Shown: positions 1 through 8,053 of the stretch, piece after piece
How the letters are laid out: each line of letters opens with the position of its first letter
Position numbering within the stretch: position 1 is the first letter of the stretch
From: Eubacteriaceae bacterium
GTDB lineage: Bacteria; Bacillota; Clostridia; Eubacteriales; Eubacteriaceae
Length of the DNA: 42,924 nt
Assembly (NCBI GenBank): GCA_028705955.1
Contig: JAQWCN010000003.1
Location: 1-42,924, forward strand
Direction of reading: 5' to 3'
The notes under the pieces: generated by a model
The model's input: the letters and a program-made list of their open reading frames with translations, nothing else
The model's database searches: none
Told to the model about the DNA's origin: nothing
Position numbers and translations under genes: made by a program

Positions 1-181
1 ATCCGGAGGCACCGCTTTCCGTTAACAGCTCCCGGTCAATTTTAGAAAGGTCCTTTAACAGACAGCGCAGTCGTGTTGCACAGTTGACCAAATGAATAAT
101 ATTGCTTTTTCCTCCCAGTCCCCAGGTTATCATTGCAGGAATCCGATTGTTTTCATGGTTTGTATTTTTTTTCTGATTCAT
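1..181 (-). CDS. PTS system, glucose/sucrose-type EIIB domain protein (partial, N-terminus only)
   Basis: The first 60 residues of a protein that runs off the left edge. It contains GLGGKSNIIHLVNCATRLR, the phosphorylation-site signature of glucose-superfamily PTS IIB domains; Cys34 would be the phosphorylated residue that passes phosphate from IIA to the incoming sugar. The ATG at 181 is preceded by AAAGGTGA at a good distance. A well-formed minus promoter lies at 240-268. IIB at the N-terminus fits either a B-C(-A) permease of the beta-glucoside/sucrose type or a stand-alone IIB. Substrate and total length cannot be known from this fragment. Confidence 0.85.
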   Translation of the reverse strand, partial: MNQKKNTNHENNRIPAMITWGLGGKSNIIHLVNCATRLRCLLKDLSKIDRELLTESGASG

Positions 182-239
182 CACTTTCACCTTTTCTTTT
201 TCAATGTTTTCATCGAAATGTAAATTTTCATCCGCCACA

Positions 240-268
240 ACTATATGGTATATTCCCACTTTTGTCAA
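240..268 (-). promoter_or_regulatory. Sigma-A-type promoter of the PTS gene
   Basis: Reading the minus strand, TTGACA (268-263) and TATAGT (245-240) are separated by exactly 17 bp, about 60 bp upstream of the PTS start codon. The -35 is a perfect consensus. Strength and regulation are inferred only. Confidence 0.7.
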
Positions 269-300
269 GTTAAATTCCCTTCTCTTTTTTGTAAAAAAGC

Positions 301-329
301 TTGTCAAAAAAAATGAACCGTGTTACTAT
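301..329 (+). promoter_or_regulatory. Promoter of the T-box leader
   Basis: TTGTCA (301-306) and TACTAT (324-329) with a 17-bp spacer. Predicted transcription start is near 336, just before the first strand of the T-box Stem I at 338. Confidence 0.7.
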
Positions 330-337
330 TTGTGAAA

Positions 338-610
338 GGCTTCGACCGAAAAAGAGTAAGTCTGTGTCGTTCTGACAGAGAGCTGCTGGCGGGTGAAAAG
401 CAGCGGGAACAATCGGGCCGAATACATTTCGAGAGCCGTGCACCGAACGCCACAGTAGGCTGCACCGGGAGCGCCCGTTATGGCGCAGGGGTATTCAAAA
501 ATCACAAAAGGATTTCGCGTACCCTGCGAGCGTCAGTCTGCGAGGTCTGGCGAAATTGAGGTGGTATCACGGGAATGCTCTCGTCCTCTTAACCGGAGGG
601 CGATTTTTTA
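338..610 (+). promoter_or_regulatory. T-box leader, apparent tyrosine (UAC) specifier
   Basis: A tRNA-sensing leader. Stem I base pairs GGCTTCGA (338-345) with TCGAGAGCC (429-437). The specifier loop has AGTA (355-358) opposite GAA (420-422), a loop-E type pair, followed by TAC (423-425) and the usual purine. Further up, GTCTG and GTTCT pair with CGGGC and GGGAAC; the apical hairpin GCTGCT/AGCAGC carries a GGTGAAA-type loop after AGAGAG. The T-box sequence AGGTGGTATCACGG (559-572) has UGGU, complementary to an ACCA tRNA end, as tyrosine tRNA has. The terminator TCGTCCT/AGGGCGA plus T6 is at 581-609. Expected behaviour: read-through into the transporter when uncharged tRNA-Tyr is abundant. The class is secure; the specifier is a manual fold. 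Confidence 0.88.
581..610 (+). terminator. T-box regulatory terminator
   Basis: TCGTCCT (581-587) pairs with AGGGCGA (597-603), followed by TTTTTT. The left arm lies directly 3' of the T-box sequence, so the antiterminator and terminator are mutually exclusive, as the T-box mechanism requires. Confidence 0.75.
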
Positions 611-661
611 TTGCCCGAAGGAAAAAATCTCAGGCTACGGCCTGATTCTCCGGGAGGTCTT

Positions 662-2200
662 ATGATTATTAAATTCTTATTGCTCTTTTTATTTTTCGGT
701 GTCATGCTGGGTGTTGGGTTTTATTGCCGGAAACACACAACCGATGTCAACGGCTTTGTCCTTGGCGGCCGGTCTGTCGGCCCATGGCTGACCGCCTTTT
801 CCTTTGGGACGTCTTACTTTTCCGCCGTTATTTTCGTGGGTTACGCAGGCCAGTTTGGCTGGAAGTATGGACTCGCCTCGACCTGGATCGGTCTGGGTAA
901 TGCACTGGTTGGCTCCATGCTCGCCTGGATCATTTTAGGCCGCCGCACCCGTATCATGACCCAATATTTTGATACTGCCACCATGCCGGAGTTTTTCGGT
1001 GAACGCTTTGGCAGCAAACAGCTTAAAATTGCAGCGTCCATTATTACTTTTATCTTCATGATTCCTTATACGGCTTCTTTATATAACGGTCTTTCCCGGC
1101 TTTTTGGCATGGCTTTTAATATTGACTATACGGTTTGCATTATCGTCATGGCTATTCTCACGGCTGTGTATGTCATCGCCGGCGGGTATATGGCTACCGC
1201 CATTAACGATTTTATTCAGGGAATTATTATGATTTTTGGGATCGCCGCTGTTGTCGTGACCGTTCTCGGAAATAATGGCGGGTTTACCGCAGCCATCAAT
1301 GCTCTGGCCCAGGTGTCCGATTCCACCGTCTCTTCCCAACCTGGTGTCTTTGCCTCTTTCTTTGGTCCGGATCCCCTCAATTTACTGGGTGTCATTATTC
1401 TGACTTCCCTCGGGACCTGGGGACTGCCACAAATGGTCGGCAAATTTTACGCCATTTCTGACGAGCACGCAATCAACAAAGGAATGGTCATTTCCACCTT
1501 ATTTGCCTTTATCGTTGCCGGTGGTTCCTATTTTCTCGGTGGGTTTGGCCGTCTTTACGCCGGGCAGATCAACATCAAAGCCGATGGGTTTGATTCCATT
1601 ATTCCTTCCATGCTCTCCGGACTTCCGGACATTTTGATTGGAATTGTGGTGATTCTGGTTCTCTCCGCCTCGATGTCCACTTTATCTTCTTTGGTCATGG
1701 CCTCCAGTTCAACCCTAACCCTGGATTTGATCAAAGACAACCTTATCAAAGGTATGGATGAAAAACATCAGGTCCTGGTGATCCGGATTTTAATTGTTGT
1801 TTTCATTCTGATTTCTGTCGTTCTGGCCATTATCCAGTACAAAAGTTCAGTCACCTTTATTGCTCAGCTGATGGGGATTTCCTGGGGTGCTATGGCCGGA
1901 TCATTCCTGGCTCCCTTCTTCTACGGACTGTATTCTAAAAAAGTTACCACCGCTTCTGTCTGGTTCTCCTTTATCTTCAGCACCGCTTTGATGGTTGCCA
2001 ACATGGCTTTTCGGACCGCTTTTCCCGCCTGGCTCCAGTCTCCCATTAATGCCGGGGCTTTTGCCATGGTCTTCACGCTGGTTCTCGTTCCCATTATCAG
2101 TCTCTTTACAAAGAAACCGGATCCCGCATTGATCAAGGACGCTTTCGCCGCTTACGACCGGACCGTCACCGTTCCAGTCAAAGATGATTTAGGCGAATAA
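662..2200 (+). CDS. Sodium:solute symporter (SSS family), candidate tyrosine/aromatic amino acid importer
   Basis: A 512-aa polytopic membrane protein with about 12-13 hydrophobic segments. The segment GGYMATAINDFIQG (about residues 178-191) matches the SSS/PutP family signature, and the early FGTSYFSAVIFVGYAG stretch fits the TM2 region. SSS proteins couple Na+ entry to uptake of proline, pantothenate, sugars or other organic solutes. I chose the ATG at 662 because GGGAGG sits just before it; an in-frame ATG at 611 lies inside the leader. The gene stands alone between the T-box leader and a strong terminator. The tyrosine assignment rests only on the leader's specifier codon, so the substrate is inferred. 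Confidence 0.85.
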   Translation: MIIKFLLLFLFFGVMLGVGFYCRKHTTDVNGFVLGGRSVGPWLTAFSFGTSYFSAVIFVGYAGQFGWKYGLASTWIGLGNALVGSMLAWIILGRRTRIMTQYFDTATMPEFFGERFGSKQLKIAASIITFIFMIPYTASLYNGLSRLFGMAFNIDYTVCIIVMAILTAVYVIAGGYMATAINDFIQGIIMIFGIAAVVVTVLGNNGGFTAAINALAQVSDSTVSSQPGVFASFFGPDPLNLLGVIILTSLGTWGLPQMVGKFYAISDEHAINKGMVISTLFAFIVAGGSYFLGGFGRLYAGQINIKADGFDSIIPSMLSGLPDILIGIVVILVLSASMSTLSSLVMASSSTLTLDLIKDNLIKGMDEKHQVLVIRILIVVFILISVVLAIIQYKSSVTFIAQLMGISWGAMAGSFLAPFFYGLYSKKVTTASVWFSFIFSTALMVANMAFRTAFPAWLQSPINAGAFAMVFTLVLVPIISLFTKKPDPALIKDAFAAYDRTVTVPVKDDLGE

Positions 2201-2218
2201 CGAAATTCTTTTTCTATC

Positions 2219-2260
2219 AAAAGACCCGCACACTTTTTCTGAAGTGTGCGGGTCTTTTAA
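2219..2260. terminator. Bidirectional intrinsic terminator
   Basis: AAAAGACCCGCACACTT and its complement AAGTGTGCGGGTCTTTT form a 17-bp arm pair around a 5-nt loop. A tract and T tract on either side let it serve both the symporter gene (plus) and the converging L,D-transpeptidase gene (minus). Confidence 0.9.
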
Positions 2261-2290
2261 TGTCTTATCCTAAAATGTCAGTTGATCTTT

Positions 2291-4810
2291 TTACCGCACG
2301 TATACCGGCGTCCCTTCCGGGAAGATACTGTACAACTCTGCCATGGATTCAAGCGGCGTATTGACACAACCGTGGGAACCATCATAGAGGTAAATGTTGC
2401 CACCATACCCGCTGCTGCGCCAGGTCGAATCGTGAATTCCTATATCGTTGCCCACAAAAGGCATCCAGTAGTTGACGTAAGCCCGGTACCCGGGGCCAAC
2501 CAGATAAGATGGGCTTTCTTTACTATTGACGACAAAATCACCCCGGGGCGTATCCAGAGAATTGGCCATTCCTGTGACCACCGGTGTCATGACCACCCGC
2601 TGGTTATTGACATACCCTTCCAGTGTCTGACCGCCGATATCAATACAAATACAGGTATCAGACAAAGGCATCCAGCCAAAATCTTTCTGAATCACATGAA
2701 TATAATGGCTTTCTGTTGACCCCGGCGCCGCCGCACCTTTTCTGACGAGTTTGATGTTAATGGCTTCCATTTGCAGATTGCCGTCCGACGTGCCGGCCCA
2801 CTCGCCATTCTTGGCCCAGCCGAGCCAACCGTAATTTTGAACGTGGACTTGATAATAAATATCAAAAATTTGGGAAGCCTCTCCATTTAAAGCGATTTGG
2901 AATGCCTCCATGTGTTTGTGCTGACCGGTGGTCCCGGCCACCTGATTCTGGCCGACCCATCCCTGCCAGCCGATATCCTGGCAGTACGCCTGGTAAGATA
3001 CACTCGAACTTTGAGCAAGCATGCCTTCCAGTTTACACTGAATTGCTTCGACAGCCAAACCTTGTCCTACCGTTCCCGCTGTCACCCCATTTGCCCGGAA
3101 ACCCTGCCAGCCAATATTGGTAACATGGGTCTGATAAGCGATGTTGGAATGGCCGAGAAGATAATCTGCATTAATATACGGACGGTCCGTACTTCCCGGC
3201 GCCGCTTCCCCTTTAGGGACCAATTGAATTTCAATAGCTTCCATCTGGTACCCTAATTGAGAGGTTCCTGCGGATTCTCCATTCTTTGCCCAATCGAGCC
3301 AGCCATAATTTTGAACATGAGCCCGGTAATACACATCGTATTCTTTTGACAATGGCGAATCCAGTTTAATCTCAATGGCTTCCATTTGAAGGGCACGCCC
3401 CACCGTTCCACTGAGTTGTCCGTTATTTTTCCAACTTGTCCAGCCGATGTTTTGAATATGGGTCCGGTAAGAGATGCCTGTTCCCGCCGGTAAATTATCC
3501 GCTGTGGCTGAAATTTTAATGGCTTCCATTTGCTGGCCTTTTCCAACCGTCCCGGAAGTTTCACCGTCTTTAACGGCACTCTGCCACCCCACATTGCCAA
3601 CGTGACTTTGATACGAAACGGTTCCGTTTGTAAACATGGAAGGATCGATATGGGCCCGTGTCGTGGCTCCCGGGGCCTCTCCGCCCTTTGCCACAATTTG
3701 AATCTGAACCGCTTCTACACGGTATGCCAAATCCCGGGTCCCTGCTTCTTCGCCATTTTTTGCCCAATCCAGCCAACCGTAATTTTCAACATGAACTCTG
3801 TAATAAATATCAAAGAACTGGGCCTGATCGCCGGTCAGCTCCATTTTCACTGCTTCAGTCCGAAGTTTTTTTCCTTCGGTTCCGGCCATTTGCCCGTCCT
3901 TTACCGCACCTTGCCAGCCATAATTTTCAACATAAGCCTCATAGCTGATACCCAGGGCACTGGCTTCCTGTCCAGTGGAAATTTTAAGGGCTTCAACCCG
4001 TTCAGCTTTTCCGGTGGTTCCCGCAGTTTTACCCAGGGATACTGGTTTCATCCACCCTTCGTTTTCAACATGGGCCTGGTATGTAAAGGTCTTGTTAATG
4101 TCATCCAAAGACAAGGTCTGTTTTACATCGTTCACGGTAACCGTTTGGTCGGCGTTTAACCCATCGATTTTTGCCGTTATGGTTGTCGTTCCCGCAGCCA
4201 CTGCTGTTATTTTTCCATCCTGATCCACCGTTGCAACGGCCGGATCAGTGCTACTCCAGCTCACTGCGGTGCTGTCGTCAAAAAACGCCGGTTTGGATGC
4301 CAGACTGGCCTGACTGTTTTGACCAACCGCCAGGGATGCCGGATCAACCTTTACCGTAACGCCTTGTGTATTAACCGTTACGCCGTTTCCAGTGGCAAAG
4401 GTTTCCGCCGCACTGCCCGCATTGCAATAAAAGGTCACCGCGTTTTCCAAAACCGATGGGGATGGGGATGGCGTCGCACTGTCCTTTGGTGTCAATGCCC
4501 CGGCATCAATGGCTAAGACACTATCTGGAATCACGACGTTCTTGATAGAAGCTTCCCCCAGAGCTCCTGCTCCGATTCCGGTGACCGCATAATCCTGATT
4601 ATTGGCCGATATTTTTTCGGGAACCATCACGTTTTCGGTATTGCCGGCTGCCGTCAAACTGACCTGGCCGTCCTGGGTGACTGTGTACGTCAATCCCTCC
4701 ACACTGATTGTGTTGTTTTCTGTCTGATCCGCTGCCCAGACCGCACCGCCGCTAAATGTCAGCAGGCCAAAGACCAGTGTCAAAAGGATTGCCCATTTTT
4801 GATGTTTCAT
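2291..4810 (-). CDS. Secreted L,D-transpeptidase with Big2 and nine ChW repeats
   Basis: An 839-aa exported wall protein. Signal peptide 1-27 (cut after AVWA). Residues 36-105 resemble a BspA-type leucine-rich fragment. A bacterial Ig-like 2 domain spans about 152-227. Nine ChW repeats (about 242-690; core HVxNxGWxxWxxNGxxAGT) are arranged as three triads, each ending in a KGxxAPG linker. The YkuD catalytic domain is 703-839 with His793 and SHGCVN (Cys815). YkuD enzymes make 3-3 peptidoglycan cross-links or attach proteins to wall peptides; ChW repeats are thought to bind extracellular ligands. HGCVN rather than HGCIR suggests a clostridial YkuD subgroup. The start has a GGAGAGG site and an extended -10 TATAAT at 4851-4856. 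Confidence 0.92.
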   Translation of the reverse strand: MKHQKWAILLTLVFGLLTFSGGAVWAADQTENNTISVEGLTYTVTQDGQVSLTAAGNTENVMVPEKISANNQDYAVTGIGAGALGEASIKNVVIPDSVLAIDAGALTPKDSATPSPSPSVLENAVTFYCNAGSAAETFATGNGVTVNTQGVTVKVDPASLAVGQNSQASLASKPAFFDDSTAVSWSSTDPAVATVDQDGKITAVAAGTTTITAKIDGLNADQTVTVNDVKQTLSLDDINKTFTYQAHVENEGWMKPVSLGKTAGTTGKAERVEALKISTGQEASALGISYEAYVENYGWQGAVKDGQMAGTEGKKLRTEAVKMELTGDQAQFFDIYYRVHVENYGWLDWAKNGEEAGTRDLAYRVEAVQIQIVAKGGEAPGATTRAHIDPSMFTNGTVSYQSHVGNVGWQSAVKDGETSGTVGKGQQMEAIKISATADNLPAGTGISYRTHIQNIGWTSWKNNGQLSGTVGRALQMEAIEIKLDSPLSKEYDVYYRAHVQNYGWLDWAKNGESAGTSQLGYQMEAIEIQLVPKGEAAPGSTDRPYINADYLLGHSNIAYQTHVTNIGWQGFRANGVTAGTVGQGLAVEAIQCKLEGMLAQSSSVSYQAYCQDIGWQGWVGQNQVAGTTGQHKHMEAFQIALNGEASQIFDIYYQVHVQNYGWLGWAKNGEWAGTSDGNLQMEAINIKLVRKGAAAPGSTESHYIHVIQKDFGWMPLSDTCICIDIGGQTLEGYVNNQRVVMTPVVTGMANSLDTPRGDFVVNSKESPSYLVGPGYRAYVNYWMPFVGNDIGIHDSTWRSSGYGGNIYLYDGSHGCVNTPLESMAELYSIFPEGTPVYVR

Positions 4811-4888
4811 GTTCTTTCCTCTCCTCCTTTACAAATTCTTAATTTAATTCATTATAACATGTTTTTATTCTTTTGAATAGAAAACAAT

Positions 4889-4943
4889 TAAAAAAAGGGG
4901 TGTCGTACTCAGCAAAAGTCAACGGCTTAGTGCGACAACCCCT
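4889..4943 (-). terminator. Terminator after the binding-lipoprotein gene, built on a repeated element
   Basis: On the minus strand, AGGGGTTGTCGCACT pairs with AGTACGACACCCCT (one mismatch region), followed by a run of seven T. It lies 16 bp past the stop of the lipoprotein gene. Its left part (4901-4929) resembles 8405-8433 at 24 of 29 positions, so it may be a captured mobile-element end acting as a terminator. Confidence 0.75.
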
Positions 4944-4958
4944 CTCATCTGTTTTGGG

Positions 4959-5789
4959 CTATTCAATAATGTTCAAATTGGTATCAATGTCTTTGGTCAT
5001 ATCTTTTTTAAACCACTTGTTGGAAATTTCCGACAACGTTCCGTTTTCTCTGAGCTTTTTAATGGAGGCGTTCAATTTTTTTGTAAAATCGTCTTCGCCT
5101 TTAACCACGGTAATCCCAATGGGTTCATTGGTTAATGTCGATGATGTCACAGAAAAAACATCCGGCTGTTGGGCGGCATAGTATTCACCCACACCTACAT
5201 CGGTGATGACATTATCAATCTGTTTACCTTCCAGGGCGGAGAATGCATCCAACATCGCGTCAAATTCCTTAATCGTCACGTTTGTCTTCTTTTCTTCTTT
5301 CAGTTTTTTTGCGGCGATATCCGCTGAAGTTTCGATCTGCGCTCCCAGTGTTTTGCCGTCAAGCTGTTCAAAACTCGTCACCGGCGTGGCATCTGTCCGG
5401 GAAACAATCACAATCCCATTGGAAATATAAGGATCGGTTTGATTAAATCCCTTTTGTCGTTCCGGTGTAATACTGGTACTGGAAATAATGGCATCATACT
5501 GCTTGGAATTTAACCCGTTAAAGATTCCATCCCATGCCACCGTCTGAAATTCCACCTTGACGCCCAGATCTTTTCCCAGCGCATTGGCAAAGTCGATATC
5601 AAAACCGACCAAATTGTTTTGGTTATCACGAAATTCCATTGGCAGATAAGTATCATCCACCGCCACAGACAGCGTTCCATCTGCCAGTGGGTCTTCCTGA
5701 TCGCCGCTTGAACTTCCGCAGCCGGCAAAAATCAGCGTACACATTAAAATCAAAACCGCCGTCAGACCTATCCAAACTTTTGACTTCAT
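4959..5789 (-). CDS. Amino-acid-type ABC transporter substrate-binding lipoprotein (SBP_bac_3)
   Basis: A 276-aa lipoprotein. The signal peptide ends in the lipobox IFAGC, so Cys24 would be lipidated and tether the protein outside the membrane. The mature part has the family-3 features: DDTYLPMEFRDNQNNLVGFDIDFA near the N-terminus, then WDGIFNGLNSKQYDAIISS and a C-terminal lobe. These proteins bind polar amino acids and hand them to an ABC permease. No permease or ATPase gene is adjacent, so its partners must lie elsewhere. The ATG at 5789 is chosen because GGGAGGAAAG precedes it; an upstream in-frame ATG at 5849 overlaps the promoter. Confidence 0.9.
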   Translation of the reverse strand: MKSKVWIGLTAVLILMCTLIFAGCGSSSGDQEDPLADGTLSVAVDDTYLPMEFRDNQNNLVGFDIDFANALGKDLGVKVEFQTVAWDGIFNGLNSKQYDAIISSTSITPERQKGFNQTDPYISNGIVIVSRTDATPVTSFEQLDGKTLGAQIETSADIAAKKLKEEKKTNVTIKEFDAMLDAFSALEGKQIDNVITDVGVGEYYAAQQPDVFSVTSSTLTNEPIGITVVKGEDDFTKKLNASIKKLRENGTLSEISNKWFKKDMTKDIDTNLNIIE

Positions 5790-5820
5790 CTTCTTTCCTC
5801 CCAGTGTAAAAGTTATCTTC

Positions 5821-5849
5821 ATTATATCCAGATTGTATACATCCAGCAA
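5821..5849 (-). promoter_or_regulatory. Promoter of the binding-lipoprotein gene
   Basis: Minus strand: TTGCTG (5849-5844), 17-bp spacer, TATAAT (5826-5821). It sits about 30 bp upstream of the chosen start and overlaps any longer N-terminus, which supports the shorter protein. Confidence 0.65.
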
Positions 5850-5892
5850 GCAGAAAAAGAAAAAGTTTTAAAATGAATTAAAAAACAAGCCT

Positions 5893-7179
5893 TTATTCGA
5901 CACTGCCCTCATCCAACGGCACAATTATCCGGGTTAAAAATGTTTGATTCTGCTGGGAATATTCCACAATGCCGGCATGCTTGCTCACAGTATTGGCGAT
6001 GCTTCTTGTCCCCACACCGCCACCAGCCCGTTTTGAAACAGGTACTCCATTTCTGAACGTAACCGGGCCAACCGCCGTGTTGCGTAATGCCAACAGCAAG
6101 TTATCATCTTCGAAACGGGCCGTAAACGTGATAAAGGCACTGCTTTTCCCGGACGCAACCGCAGCGTTAAAAGCATTTTCAAGCGCATTGCCTAAAAGAC
6201 TTCCGATTTCCGGCCCCGATACGGGCAAGGCTTTAGGCAAAGCCGCTGTAGCTGTAAAAGCAATTCCTGCAGATTCACAGCGGTTTTCATAAATTCGCAG
6301 CACAGCGTTAACGGTCGGCTCAGCACAAAACTGTTTAAGGGATGCTTTGTCCATTTCTTTTTCATGCGTGCAAAGGTACGCAATCGCCCCTTTTACATCA
6401 CCGTTTTCCAGCTGTTCCAAAAGCAGGGCATCGTGGTGACGCAGATCGTGGCGGCTGGCCCGGGCCGTTTCCAAATAAGTCTGGTATGAATGGATCTCGG
6501 TCCGAAGCTGTTCACTGCGAATTTCCTGTTCTGAAAGGCTACTGATTCGTTGTAAATTGCGGTACATCGTAAAAAGATACCAGAAAAAACTGCATTCAAC
6601 CCCCACCATCAAGATCGTACAGTACACGGGGTGATTGGCATAATTTTGAGGTGGGAAAACAGGAATCACACTTGTAATCCCCAGAGTAAACAACGGCAAC
6701 GCCAAAAGTGAGCGCATACTGTCCTGGGAATGATCCACCAGAAAGCGAAGCGGTCTTGCCCAGTACTTCAGCCCAATAAAAAAAATAATCGGGCTGGCAA
6801 CGGCCAGCATCAGAAGTAAAACCGGATAAGAAAGGCCACAAACCGTTCGGATCATATTAAGAATAACGGACAGCACCGTTACCATTCCTCCCTGGGCCAG
6901 CTGCAAAAAAATTGTCTTTCCCGGTGTATCCGACGAAAAAATCAAAACGGCAAGGCTGCCGATAATCATGACAATTGAGGCGATATGGGTATACGCACCG
7001 TATCCCATCACTTTCATCAAAATCGCTGGGACCACCACGACATAAAGGGTATATCCAATAAAACCCAACGCCACTTTTCCCCGGGTGGTATAACCAAAAG
7101 CATAGACCCGGAATATAATCGACCACGCTGCAGGAATATAAAATTTAAGAACAAACAATACGATTTCAGATAAACTCAT
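5893..7179 (-). CDS. GHKL-type sensor histidine kinase (AgrC/HPK10-like)
   Basis: A 428-aa membrane kinase. About six hydrophobic segments fill residues 1-205, followed by a coiled stretch and the phospho-acceptor region SRHDLRHHDALL (His244 the likely site). The GHKL ATPase has an N box GNALENA (330-336) and a G box GGGVGTRS (386-393). Kinases of this group sense peptides or other extracellular cues and phosphorylate LytTR-type regulators. The ATG shares 4 bases (ATGA) with the stop of the frame-restored response regulator gene upstream, so the pair is translationally coupled in the ancestral reading. No AgrB/AgrD-like gene is visible nearby. Confidence 0.88.
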   Translation of the reverse strand: MSLSEIVLFVLKFYIPAAWSIIFRVYAFGYTTRGKVALGFIGYTLYVVVVPAILMKVMGYGAYTHIASIVMIIGSLAVLIFSSDTPGKTIFLQLAQGGMVTVLSVILNMIRTVCGLSYPVLLLMLAVASPIIFFIGLKYWARPLRFLVDHSQDSMRSLLALPLFTLGITSVIPVFPPQNYANHPVYCTILMVGVECSFFWYLFTMYRNLQRISSLSEQEIRSEQLRTEIHSYQTYLETARASRHDLRHHDALLLEQLENGDVKGAIAYLCTHEKEMDKASLKQFCAEPTVNAVLRIYENRCESAGIAFTATAALPKALPVSGPEIGSLLGNALENAFNAAVASGKSSAFITFTARFEDDNLLLALRNTAVGPVTFRNGVPVSKRAGGGVGTRSIANTVSKHAGIVEYSQQNQTFLTRIIVPLDEGSVE

Positions 7180-7912
7180 GACTCTGGTTCCTCTTTAAAA
7201 CGCCAGGCCACATATTCCGCCTGAATTTTTCTGAAAGATCCCCGGGGAATAGGAATGCGCGTTCCACAGCGCAGCAAAATATCCCTGGCTTCTATGGTGA
7301 CAATCGCCCGCTGATTAATAATGAACCCTTTGTATGGCGTGACAAACTGCCCTTGACCACCTTCTGAAGCTCTTCAAAAAGTCTGGCCAGGGAACGGCGT
7401 TTTTCGATAATAATTTCATTTTTAAAATGCACCTGCTGTGTATGACAGCGGCTTTCAATATATTGAATGGCGTCGACATTAACGGTTCGCAGCTCCCCTG
7501 CTTCTGTTCTAATTACGAGTCCTTTGCTACCGGGGCTACTCAGATTATCGATGGCGCGCTGAAGGGCATCATCCAATTTTTTCCCGGTGAAAGGTTTAAT
7601 CAGATAATGAACAGCCTGAAGTGAAAAAGCCTCGACGGCAAATTCATCACTGGTTGTCAGATATATAATCTGGGCACCATTGTGATGCTTTCGCAACATT
7701 CTCCCCACTTCAATCCCGTTCATCATCGGCATAACAATATCCAGCAAATATAAATGAAAAAGTTTCTTTTCACTGGCCGTAAGCAAAGCATCAGGGTGAG
7801 AAAACCCTTCAACATTTGCTTCCAGGCCATGCACAGAAAGATATTTTTTTGTCTGTTGCATAATGATGCTTAAATCTTCAGGTGTATCGTCACAAACGGC
7901 GATCTGCAACAT
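7176..7912 (-). pseudogene. LytTR-family response regulator, interrupted by a one-base frameshift
   Basis: The frame from 7912 gives a receiver domain (Asp8, Asp9, phospho-acceptor Asp58 in LLDIVMP, and KPF) and the first half of a LytTR DNA-binding domain. After EELQKVVKG it veers into an unrelated tail and stops at 7292. In the next frame the expected LytTR C-terminus continues without a stop: QFVTPYKGFIINQRAIV, then IPIPRGSFRKIQ, ending in a TGA at 7176 that overlaps the kinase ATG. Restoring one base near the G run at 7350-7352 gives 245 aa, the normal family length. The damaged half is part of the DNA-binding fold, so the product as sequenced (206 aa) should not bind DNA normally. It may be a true mutation or a homopolymer sequencing error. 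RBS GGGGAGG precedes the ATG; a TATAAT lies at 7959-7954. Confidence 0.88.
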
Positions 7913-8053
7913 TACGTTTCCTCCCCATTTTCCTCATATTAACAACTTTATTTATTATAAAGGTTTTTCCCTCAAAATAAAAGTATCTAAAAGACTTCAT
8001 CTTCTTTCTTAACCTAGCTGACGTCAAAACGTCTCTTGCAGCTTCCCGCTCAA

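Noticed and set aside
440-475. GCC (Ala) or TGC (Cys) as the T-box specifier
   Set aside because: GAAC-GCC lies in a separate hairpin (GTGCA/TGCAC) downstream of Stem I. Folding places TAC opposite AGTA, and UGGU does not fit a Cys tRNA end.
320-665. Short plus-strand frames inside the T-box leader
   Set aside because: They lie in structured leader RNA, have no ribosome site, and are explained by the T-box fold.
2282-4516. Several long frames opposite and within the ChW-repeat gene
   Set aside because: They repeat with the 474-bp period of the host gene and lack ribosome sites, so they are shadows of its codon pattern.
7292-7400. The 206-aa response regulator as a genuine shortened protein
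   Set aside because: Its last residues match nothing in LytTR proteins, while the alternative frame gives the exact expected motif and the expected overlap with the kinase.
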